The notes under the pieces were generated by a model. The model was not told the origin of the DNA and did not search any database. It worked only from the letters and a program-made list of their open reading frames with translations. Both the position numbers and the translations under genes were made by a program. A stretch of DNA of 64,000 bases from Frateuria edaphi (lineage in GTDB: Bacteria; Pseudomonadota; Gammaproteobacteria; Xanthomonadales; Rhodanobacteraceae), in the NCBI RefSeq assembly GCF_021117405.1, contig NZ_CP088251.1:1984001-2048000 (forward strand). The letters run 5' to 3'. Below are positions 45,954-53,019 of this stretch, piece after piece (within the stretch, counting starts at the first letter, position 1; the number at the start of each line of letters is the position of its first letter).

Positions 45954-46910
45954 ATGGACCATCTGCAAGCCATCCGTGCCTTCGCTCGCGTCGTGGAAAC
46001 CGGCAGCTTCGTGCGGGCGGCGCAGACGTTGCAGATGCCGACCGCCACGGTCAGCAAGGCAATCCAGTCACTCGAGCGGCATCTCAAGGTCAAACTGCTG
46101 GAGCGCACGACCCGGCGTGTGAGCGTGACCGAGGATGGCGCCGCCTACTACGAGCGCATGCAACTGGTGCTGGAAGAACTGGCCGACGTGGAGGCGACGC
46201 TTGGCCGCGCCCGCAGCAATCCGCGCGGACGCCTTCGGGTGGACACCGGCGGCTCGGTGGCCAGCGGCATCCTGATCCCGGCCCTGCCAGGCTTCCGCGC
46301 CGCCTACCCCGATATCGAACTGCACCTGGGCGTCACCGATCGCACTGTCGATCTCATCGGCGAGAACATCGATTGCGCCATCCGCAACAGCGCCACCGAC
46401 CCCGCGCTGATCGCCCGACGCATCGGCGCGCTGGCCTGGACGACCTGCGCCAGCGCCGCCTACCTCGCTCGCCATGGCACCCCCGAGCGTCCCGAGCAGT
46501 TGCTGGACGGCGGCCACGTCGTTGCCGGCTATTTCTCCGCACGCACCGGCCGCAATCAGCCCCTGCATTTCCTGGACGAGGGCAAGCCGTTGCAGATCGA
46601 GCCGCCGACCCCGATCAGCGTCAACGAGAGCAACGCGCACGTCGCCGTCGCCCTGGCCGGGCTGGGCCTGATCCATACGCTGGACTTCATGGTCCGCCCG
46701 GCGATCGAGCGCGGCATCCTCATCCCGGTTCTCGAACGGTGGCGGCCGGCGCCGCAGGAGGTCTACATCGTCTATCCGCCCAGCCGCCAGCTCAGCACCA
46801 AGGTACGGGTGTTCGTCGAGTGGACGATGGAACTGTTCGCCGCGCTCGATCGGAGCGCGACAGTTGCAACGGGCAAGGTTCGTTTATCACGCACGGGAGA
46901 AGGAACCTGA
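45954..46910 (+). CDS. LysR-family transcriptional regulator 2
   Basis: The product is 318 aa. HTH: LQAIRAFARVVETGSFVRAA, MPTATVSKAIQSLERHLKVK and LLERTTRRVSVTEDG; ligand domain begins GRLRVDTGGSVASGILIPAL. The last residues (GKVRLSRTGEGT) are encoded by a family A repeat, so the natural C-terminus has been replaced or extended by the repeat; the conserved domain ends earlier. It is divergent from the SDR gene. Confidence 0.92.
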   Translation: MDHLQAIRAFARVVETGSFVRAAQTLQMPTATVSKAIQSLERHLKVKLLERTTRRVSVTEDGAAYYERMQLVLEELADVEATLGRARSNPRGRLRVDTGGSVASGILIPALPGFRAAYPDIELHLGVTDRTVDLIGENIDCAIRNSATDPALIARRIGALAWTTCASAAYLARHGTPERPEQLLDGGHVVAGYFSARTGRNQPLHFLDEGKPLQIEPPTPISVNESNAHVAVALAGLGLIHTLDFMVRPAIERGILIPVLERWRPAPQEVYIVYPPSRQLSTKVRVFVEWTMELFAALDRSATVATGKVRLSRTGEGT

Positions 46911-46915
46911 GCCCT
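46871..46915. repeat. REP-like inverted repeat, family A, copy 3 (degenerate)
   Basis: GGGCAAGGTTCGTTT (46871-46885) faces AAGGAACCTGAGCCC, around a CACGGGA loop. Mismatches are more numerous than in copies 1, 2 and 5. It overlaps the 3' end of the LysR gene. Confidence 0.6.
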
Positions 46916-47033
46916 TCGGTCCCCAAGGGGCATCAATTCTTTGTTTCGCGATCTTCCAGCGTAACGCCGGGGGGATTGCCGTTACCTAGAGCCTCCACAC
47001 TCATTCCAGGCGGTTTCTAGACTCAGAAGACAC

Positions 47034-48236
47034 TTACTGGGCAAGTGCTGCGATCGGCAGTTCCATTTGAAGGACCAGGCCCGACGGTCGCCAGTCGTGC
47101 CGAAGCGAGCCGCCCAGTTGCCGGGTCACCGAGTTCAACACCAAAGTTGCGCCGAATCCCGACCGCTCAGGGCTGCCCTCGATCCGCGGTCCTCCGTTCT
47201 CGGTCCAACGCAGGAACAGGCGTTCGCCCTCTTCGCGCCAGTCGATGGCGACACGGCCGACCTCGGTGGAGAGCGCGCCGTACTTGGCGGCGTTGGTCGC
47301 CAACTCGTGGAAGATGAGCGCGAGAGCCGTCGCGCTGCGCGGGCCGCAAACGAGCGGCGTGCCGGAGAGGGCGCAACGCGCGGGTCCAGACTTTGCTTCG
47401 TGCGGCTCCATGATGTCGCGGATCAGGTCCTCGAGATCCGATCCGCTCGGGGCCGCCTGCGACGAGGCAAAGCCGCTGCGCACCCGCCCGTGGGCGCGCT
47501 GCAGCGCACCCAGCCGCCCGAGCAGCGTGTCGGCCAGTTCGCTTGCGCTGCCTGCATGGCGCGCACTCATGCGGACCAGGCTGTGCGTCATCGCGAACAG
47601 GTTCTGGATCCGGTGGTTCATCTCCCGGGTGAGCATTTCCTGCTCGTCGAGGGTCTGGCGCAGGTGTTGTTCGCTGCGCACCATGCGCAACGGGATGTCC
47701 ACGAACGATGCGAACTCGGTCAGGACGCGGGCATGCTCCCCATCGAAGTACCCGTTGCTATCGGCGACCACCCACAGCGTGCCCAGCGGCGAATCGCTGC
47801 CGACGTAGAGCGGCACGAGCAGAACCTCCGGCAGCGACAGCCCCGCTTCAACCAGCCAGTCGTAAACCTTTTCCGGGTTCTGCGCGAGTACCGGGGCGCG
47901 CTGGTCGAGCGTGATGCCGCAAGGGCTGTAGTCGCGGGGCGCAAGTCCGCCGTCAAACGGCTCCAGCAAGCCGCGGAGAAAACGCCAGCGGAATGCGCCG
48001 GGCGTCGATGCCTCGTCGTAGAGGCTCAATCCACCGGTGACCGCTCCCGTTGTTTCCAGCGCGAGATCCACCAGCCGGGGAAGCAGCTCGTCGGGACAAC
48101 CGGCCATGCGCGCCGCCAGATCCTGGAGCGCGGCCTTCTCGCGCCGGTAGTCGACCTTGCGGGGAACCCGGGCATACAACTCGGAGGTGATGAAGACCTC
48201 CGTGTTGGCAGCTTGCTCGGCAGGCGACGGGTACAT
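47034..48236 (-). CDS. GAF-domain HWE-type sensor histidine kinase
   Basis: The product is 400 aa from the ATG behind AAGGGAGAAGG; an ATG at 48257 lacks a site. It has no membrane helix. GAF domain at about residues 35-185 (LVDLALETTGAVTGGLSLYD, LLVPLYVGSDSPLGTLWVV); phosphoacceptor histidine in REMNHRIQNLFAMTHSLV near residue 207, as in HWE/HisKA_2 kinases; then the ATPase domain with FHELATNAAKYGALS, RWTENGGPRIEG and SGFGATLVLNSV. It is a cytoplasmic light, redox or ligand sensor kinase. No response regulator is adjacent. Confidence 0.9.
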   Translation of the reverse strand: MYPSPAEQAANTEVFITSELYARVPRKVDYRREKAALQDLAARMAGCPDELLPRLVDLALETTGAVTGGLSLYDEASTPGAFRWRFLRGLLEPFDGGLAPRDYSPCGITLDQRAPVLAQNPEKVYDWLVEAGLSLPEVLLVPLYVGSDSPLGTLWVVADSNGYFDGEHARVLTEFASFVDIPLRMVRSEQHLRQTLDEQEMLTREMNHRIQNLFAMTHSLVRMSARHAGSASELADTLLGRLGALQRAHGRVRSGFASSQAAPSGSDLEDLIRDIMEPHEAKSGPARCALSGTPLVCGPRSATALALIFHELATNAAKYGALSTEVGRVAIDWREEGERLFLRWTENGGPRIEGSPERSGFGATLVLNSVTRQLGGSLRHDWRPSGLVLQMELPIAALAQ

Positions 48237-48454
48237 GCCTTCTCCCTTGTCGGTCATGGCAGAACGGTGAGCACGACAGGCGATCTATGGACAATTCGGA
48301 CTGTCCCGCCGATGCATGCGTTGCCGAGAAGGGAGCGCTGGCATGACGGTAGGATCGATGGAACCGTGCAAGGCGACCATCATCGGCACTCGGGGCGCAG
48401 ACCACAAGGAAATCCGCTGGGCACCGAGACGGCAAGGCGCCGTCCGCCGCCGCG

Positions 48455-48506
48455 AAGGTCAGGTCCGTTTGCCGGCCCCCAAAAAAAAATGAACCTGCCC
48501 CTTTTT
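48455..48506. repeat. REP-like inverted repeat, family A, copy 4 (degenerate)
   Basis: AGGTCAGGTCCGTTT faces AAATGAACCTGCCCC, with an A9 run in the loop and a T5 run after. It lies 10 bp beyond the 3' end of the secreted-protein gene at 48517 (minus). Confidence 0.6.
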
Positions 48507-48516
48507 CGACACGGCA

Positions 48517-48957
48517 TTAACCACCACAGCGGTTTTTCCACAAGAGCGTGTTCCGCTCCTTTGACTGCAGGCCGGTCGGTGACTCCGGACGCACGGAGAT
48601 TCCATACGCGAGGTACTGGCAGAGTGTCTGGCGGCTCAACGGCCGCTGCCGGACCGCCGTCGGCCCGGCGCTGGAACTCGGTGCGTAGGTAGCCGGGCAT
48701 GGCTTCGTCTGCACCCAAAGCTTGCGCTCTGTAGAGCAGAGAAACCCGGGTACAGGGTTGTTTGGATCGGTAACATCAATGCCGCCCGGCCTCGAGGGCT
48801 GCGGGGGACTCTCGTTGCCCGGAACATGTAGAGGAGCAAGTCGAACCTGCGCTCCAGGCCGTGCCGCAGATTGCGGCCATGGGGCACTTCCGGGAGCATG
48901 GCCGACCGGTAAGATCAACATGCACACTGCCGGTACGATAAGCCTCGATCGCGCCAT
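48517..48957 (-). CDS. Small secreted Cys-containing protein
   Basis: The 146-aa protein starts at the ATG behind GAGGTAGGGGA and has a signal peptide (MARSRLIVPAVCMLILPVGH). Mature segments DPNNPVPGFLCSTERKLWVQ, TKPCPATY, PLSRQTLCQYLAYGI and ERNTLLWKNRCGG, with four cysteines, resemble a family of exported hypothetical proteins in Xanthomonadales. Function unknown. Confidence 0.65.
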   Translation of the reverse strand: MARSRLIVPAVCMLILPVGHAPGSAPWPQSAARPGAQVRLAPLHVPGNESPPQPSRPGGIDVTDPNNPVPGFLCSTERKLWVQTKPCPATYAPSSSAGPTAVRQRPLSRQTLCQYLAYGISVRPESPTGLQSKERNTLLWKNRCGG

Positions 48958-49088
48958 TCCCCTACCTCGTAGCACTTTGAAGGCGCCCCCTGTCACCAGG
49001 CCCTCCCAAAAACGAGACGGAGGCTATTATCGCGAAAAGGCAGAGCCATTACGTAGTTTAATTGGCTCCGCCCCTTATCGTCGGCCCC

Positions 49089-49190
49089 CTATCTCTTCTC
49101 GGCCTTTTTTGCAGCCTTCTCAGCCCTCTTCTCCTTCGGCGTCTTCAGCGGCTTCTTTTTGTCGCTCTTCTTCTGATCCATGCCTTTCAT
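49089..49190 (-). CDS. 33-aa lysine-rich small protein
   Basis: The frame starts MKGMDQKKSDKKKPLKTPKE and ends AEKAAKKAEKR, with about half of all residues Lys or Arg. Small proteins with a KKPLKTPKEKR core occur in proteobacteria and are usually unannotated. Such composition suits RNA, DNA or ribosome contact. The ribosome site (GAGAG) is moderate; a start at the second Met is possible. No function can be assigned. Confidence 0.6.
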   Translation of the reverse strand: MKGMDQKKSDKKKPLKTPKEKRAEKAAKKAEKR

Positions 49191-49300
49191 AAGTGCGCTC
49201 TCGATCGGTTTGTTGAGTGGGTTGAATGTTTACGAAGCAGCCGACAAAGGGAACCCGCGCCCACTTCCTCGGGGCTGTGATCTGAAGCTGATCAAAGATC

Positions 49301-49381
49301 TGGTCAGAATCAACTTTAAAAGTGCACTCTGACCCCAGCCTCAGTCATGCCCGCTCTTAATAAAAAGGGATCTGACCCCGT
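49301..49381. repeat. REP-like inverted repeat, family B, copy 1 plus half copy
   Basis: TGGTCAGAATCAACTTT (49301-49317) faces AAAAGTGCACTCTGACCC (49318-49335), imperfectly palindromic. A second half element (AAAAAGGGATCTGACCCC) follows at about 49363-49379, before the DUF922 gene end. Confidence 0.65.
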
Positions 49382-49396
49382 TAGTTCCTGTTGATC

Positions 49397-49945
49397 TCAC
49401 CAGCGCAGGGCCACCCCCTCTGACGCCCCATGCCTGGTCTGCGCATCGAGCCGAATACCAGCAGCGTCAGCACGCTGCATGATCACCCTCCCCTTCGCCT
49501 GCAAGAAGGCGTTGAGGTGGTCGCAGGAGACGTCGGTAGGGTGTTCACGCATCAACGCCACCAACGCCTCGGCCGCGGTGCGGGCTATCTCTGCGTGCTC
49601 ACCCTCGTGATGGCGCATCGCTCGCTCGAGGTCATGCCACTTGGCCACCACAGTGTCGGACGTGCCAGGTGGCGGCGTCCACGACGGCAGGGTCGTGGTG
49701 ATGATCAGCGACACCTTGGGGTGGACAAGCATGCAGCGACCGCCCACGTCTTTCACATCGAAATTCCAGGTCAGCTGCGGCGCGGTGTATGCCCAATAGC
49801 GGTTACCCCCGCTTGCGTAGCCTTTCGCATTCATCTGTGCGACCAGCGCCGGCTCGTTCCGACCTTCGATGGCGTAGTAGCGGACATCCTCCTGAATGAC
49901 CGGCACCGGAATGGCTGGTGGCGGTAGCGGCGGCGTGGCGAACAT
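49397..49945 (-). CDS. DUF922 zinc-protease-like protein
   Basis: The product is 182 aa. The DUF922 core is visible: VRYYAIEGRNEPALVAQMNA, QLTWNFDVKDVGGRCM, and the zinc-type motif MRHHEGEHAEIA near residue 112, followed by a long helix. Such proteins are predicted metalloproteases and normally exported, but this chain begins with a Pro-rich stretch (FATPPLPPPAIPVPV) and shows no clear signal peptide, so the start may be further upstream or the protein cytoplasmic. It lies 31 bp after the VOC gene, likely in one transcript. Confidence 0.8.
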   Translation of the reverse strand: MFATPPLPPPAIPVPVIQEDVRYYAIEGRNEPALVAQMNAKGYASGGNRYWAYTAPQLTWNFDVKDVGGRCMLVHPKVSLIITTTLPSWTPPPGTSDTVVAKWHDLERAMRHHEGEHAEIARTAAEALVALMREHPTDVSCDHLNAFLQAKGRVIMQRADAAGIRLDAQTRHGASEGVALRW

Positions 49946-49976
49946 GCAGCGTGCGCTCCGTTATCGTTGCAGCAGG

Positions 49977-50354
49977 TCAGACGCTGTTTACGTGGAGCAC
50001 GTTGCCATCCGGATCCTTGAACCAGATGGCAGCGAAGCCGTCGGCTGTGTGGACGCCACGGTCGATTCGCATCCCCAACGCAGGATATTCCTCGAGCGTC
50101 ACGCCCTTGGCGCGCAACGCCTCGGCGATGGTTTCCACGTCTTCGCCGCCATTCCAGGCAACTGCATTGCCCGAGCCTGGCCGCACATTTTCGGATCGGT
50201 AGACCACGAGGTAGCTGTCGCCCGTGCGGTACCTCAGCACACCCTCCATGGCCTCCTCGGCCAGTTCCAGGCGGAGGATGTCAGTGTAGAACGCGCGAGC
50301 GCGTTCGAGGTCGCTGACCGCGACGATGGCGTTCGACGTCTTGCCCTGGAGCAT
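49977..50354 (-). CDS. VOC-family protein 2
   Basis: The 125-aa protein follows AGGAG. VOC pattern: SNAIVAVSDLERARAFYTDI, LRLELAEEAMEGVLRYRTGD, DVETIAEALRAKGVTLEEYP and AAIWFKDPDGNVLHVNSV. The last strand carries a histidine rather than the usual glutamate, so metal binding is uncertain. It precedes the DUF922 gene. Confidence 0.88.
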   Translation of the reverse strand: MLQGKTSNAIVAVSDLERARAFYTDILRLELAEEAMEGVLRYRTGDSYLVVYRSENVRPGSGNAVAWNGGEDVETIAEALRAKGVTLEEYPALGMRIDRGVHTADGFAAIWFKDPDGNVLHVNSV

Positions 50355-50455
50355 GGTGTTCTCCTCCCCAACGGCGGGAACCCCGCGGCGCTCCCATAAG
50401 GTTGCGCGCGTGCCGTTACAGGGGCGTCACAGCCGGACGGCGCAGGCTCGAAACA

Positions 50456-50510
50456 GGGTCGGAGTCGACTTTGCACAAAGCGCCTGTCACGAACGTGCAC
50501 TCTGATCCCA
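50456..50510. repeat. REP-like inverted repeat, family B, copy 2
   Basis: GGGTCGGAGTCGACTTTGCA (50457-50476) faces GTGCACTCTGATCCC (50496-50510) with mismatches. It lies between two minus-strand genes. Confidence 0.6.
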
Positions 50511-50576
50511 ACTCGCGATTGAAAGACCCAAAGCGCTGAGCGTGCGGGGCCATAATTGCCTCCGTCCCCGTAAGTG

Positions 50577-51407
50577 TTACTTCAGTTCTGCAGCTGCGGG
50601 CACGGAGGCTGGCTTCGCGGGCTGCATGTCCCCCGAAGCATACTGTCCGACCTGCAGGGTAAACCGTGCTTTTTGTCCGGACGGAATCGCCGCTGGATCG
50701 ACGTACACCTGAATCTCGTAATTCGTCGCTCCCGCAACCGATTCGGACCAGGTGTTCGCTCCGGTCGTGCTCGTGTCGACCAGCTTTTTGTCATGGGTCT
50801 GGTCGGTCACTCTGAAGTGCAATTCGGGATTGCCCGAGACGAGATTGACCTTGACTGTCATGCCGGCCGCGATGGCAACGGTGAAGTTGTAGACAGGAGC
50901 CCCGGAATCCAGCACCCCATCCCGCTGCGCCCATGGCTTGCCAGCTTCGAACGTCACTGCGGTCGCCGGCGATTGCATGTCTTCGGCTCCGTATTGCCCG
51001 ATCTGCAGCGCGAATTTCGCGCTTTCGCCGGATTTGATCGCGGCAGAATCGATATAGACCCGGATCGCATACGTGGTGGCCGTCGGGTTCGGTGTTGACC
51101 AGGTGGACTCGCCTGTCTTGCCGGTATCCAGCACCACCTTGTCCTGGCTCTGATCCTTCACCTTGAAAAACACGTTGGGATTACGGCTCAGGAGGTTGAG
51201 CTGCAACGTCTTGCCCGCCGCGACCGCAACCGTGTAATCAAGCGAGTCGTCGGAATGGGTGAGGTTGCCAACTTCCTGCGCCCAGACGCTGTTTGCCGGG
51301 AAGGTGACTGCGGTGGGCATATCGGCGAGTGCAGGCAGCGACATGCAGGCAGCGGCCAGGCCGACACTCACGAATAGAGCGCGGCGGAGAAGGTAGAAAC
51401 GTGGCAT
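50577..51407 (-). CDS. Secreted protein with two tandem PPC-like beta domains
   Basis: The product is 276 aa with GGGGAA 6 bases before the ATG and a signal peptide (RRALFVSVGLAAACMSLPAL). Two homologous domains follow (about residues 30-145 and 146-260), each beginning TAVTF..., with VAxAAGxTLxLNLLSxNPxxFFxVxDQ-type strands and ending LQ-GQYG/ASGDMQ. The architecture is that of bacterial pre-peptidase C-terminal beta-sandwiches, without a protease. The function may be binding to sugars or the envelope. Confidence 0.7.
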   Translation of the reverse strand: MPRFYLLRRALFVSVGLAAACMSLPALADMPTAVTFPANSVWAQEVGNLTHSDDSLDYTVAVAAGKTLQLNLLSRNPNVFFKVKDQSQDKVVLDTGKTGESTWSTPNPTATTYAIRVYIDSAAIKSGESAKFALQIGQYGAEDMQSPATAVTFEAGKPWAQRDGVLDSGAPVYNFTVAIAAGMTVKVNLVSGNPELHFRVTDQTHDKKLVDTSTTGANTWSESVAGATNYEIQVYVDPAAIPSGQKARFTLQVGQYASGDMQPAKPASVPAAAELK

Positions 51408-51616
51408 GTAAAATTCCCCGTGGTTTGTATTTCGCTTTTGAACGTTCCGACGATCGCCGCCCGACATCGGCGCAGTTGCACCGGCGCAACCTTACTTGCC
51501 CATGACCATCCTCATCCCTGACCGGCGCCGTGCGCGACACCATACGCCTACTTCGTTCAACTCGCCATATCCATCAAAGACAAAATAAGGGGCTGCGACC
51601 CGATATTTTTAGACAA

Positions 51617-51666
51617 AAGGGTCAGGTTCGATTGCCGCCGCGGGAAAATGAACCTGACCCCTTTTT
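51617..51666. repeat. REP-like inverted repeat, family A, copy 5
   Basis: GGGTCAGGTTC (51619-51629) and GAACCTGACCC (51650-51660) pair perfectly, extended by ATT/AAT, around a CCGCCGCGGG loop, then a T-rich tail. It encodes the last 13 or so residues of the DUF4062 gene. Confidence 0.8.
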
Positions 51667-52716
51667 TCTTTTTGAAGACACCGCTTTCTCCCTGCCCCCT
51701 TCCTTTCGAATGGCCTGTATCTTTAAGAGCTGAGCCTCGCCCACGGTAGAAAGCTTCCAATAGGTCTTGCGATCAGAAACCGCTCTACGCTTTGTCCCTG
51801 GCACCATATAGCCCAGTGCGCGAAACTGGACCTTAATCGCATCGACGATAACGTGCGGCAGGATAACGGAGCCGAGATCTACCTTGTCTTCCTTATCTTC
51901 TTTCTGGAGCCGAGCTTCGGCAGCATGCGCAAAGCAAAGATGCAACTTTTCCACGAACTCTTCGTCAGAACATTCTGGAAGCAACGTTGGGCCGACATAT
52001 TTTAATATTTGATCCCAACAGAAGTTGACTCTGTGCCACTTCTTGGCCTGCTTGGACGTTTTAAAGTAAACGTCAGTCTCAAATTCATCCAAACCGGAGG
52101 ATAAATCGGCGACTGACATGTTGCTTTCTTCTAGCTTCCGGTTCAGCTGCGCCTCAAGCTCAGCGACCCTTGCTCTCAACATGGCCACTTCCACGCGGGA
52201 GTTCTCATCGGTGGCGTACGCACCAGGCACCCAGCCATCTGACGGATGAGTCTTTCGCAATGCCACGATAGAGCGAGATACTTTCCCGCCCAATTCATCA
52301 GGGGTGCACCAATATTTACAGTGATGAGCGGCCTCCACACGGGACCTAAAGGCCGCCAGGCGTTCTCTTCCTGCCTCTGATTGCTCAGACCTTTCTAAAG
52401 AGATAGCCCCGGGATTTCCATGTAAAAAGGCAACAATCGGCTTCCCGATCGATACAGCGTAATCATATTCTTTTTCGGTGTAGCTTAACCCGCTCATCTC
52501 GGTTGAACCATAACGACCGCCAACTACCAACAAGTAGTAATCTGAATCATCAATTACACCCTTAATCAAATCCCATGCACCTTCGCTGGTTGCTGGAAAG
52601 ATCTCCATCCCAGCTGGAAAGCAATCCAGCTCGAGCAAAGCTTGCACAACCTCTGCCCTCTCCTGCTTAAGATCGGAGAACGTGGACGATATGAAAACTT
52701 GATGTCGACGATCCAT
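51622..52716 (-). CDS. DUF4062 (TIR/SLOG-like) protein, candidate defence gene
   Basis: The product is 364 aa from the ATG at 52716. Residues 4-100 are a DUF4062 domain: VFISSTFSDLKQERAEVVQA, CFPAGMEIFPATSE, DDSDYYLLVVGGRYGSTEMS and SYTEKEYDYAVSIGKPIVAF. The family is distantly related to TIR and nucleotide-processing folds and is often fused to STAND ATPases in defence proteins. A coiled coil (VEVAMLRARVAELEAQLNRK) and a helical, winged-helix-like C-terminus follow. The last residues come from a REP-like repeat. Base composition is much lower in GC than the flanks. It lies downstream of an OLD-type nuclease gene. Confidence 0.85.
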   Translation of the reverse strand: MDRRHQVFISSTFSDLKQERAEVVQALLELDCFPAGMEIFPATSEGAWDLIKGVIDDSDYYLLVVGGRYGSTEMSGLSYTEKEYDYAVSIGKPIVAFLHGNPGAISLERSEQSEAGRERLAAFRSRVEAAHHCKYWCTPDELGGKVSRSIVALRKTHPSDGWVPGAYATDENSRVEVAMLRARVAELEAQLNRKLEESNMSVADLSSGLDEFETDVYFKTSKQAKKWHRVNFCWDQILKYVGPTLLPECSDEEFVEKLHLCFAHAAEARLQKEDKEDKVDLGSVILPHVIVDAIKVQFRALGYMVPGTKRRAVSDRKTYWKLSTVGEAQLLKIQAIRKEGGREKAVSSKRKKGSGSFSRGGNRT

Positions 52717-53019
52717 GGTTCCCACTCAACGAAAACGTTTATAAGAAAACCCGACACCAGAAAAGCTGGAGTAGTCAAGAACGACGGGAACGGGATCAGG
52801 TCCAGCTCTCGATTTCTAATAAGTGCGATAGGTGAACCCGCCTCTGCTCTGGCGTTAAAAAAAAGCTCTGACCCGGGTTATCCGACTCCGGTTAACCCAA
52901 TCAAAAAAAATTACGCCCACCCTGAAGGCGCCGGAGGCAATTATCCCACCTTAATTGCGTCCCTCTTTGTTGCGTTTCCCCCCATCCCTTGTTGCCAGTC
53001 TGATCGAGAAAGAGGTTAG
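52717..53019 (-). other. 303-bp gap in the AT-richer island
   Basis: It lies between the OLD-type gene and the DUF4062 gene. It contains a family B half element (AAAAGCTCTGACCC near 52860-52873) and A-rich stretches that may hold a promoter for the DUF4062 gene. No coding frame was recognised. Confidence 0.45.
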
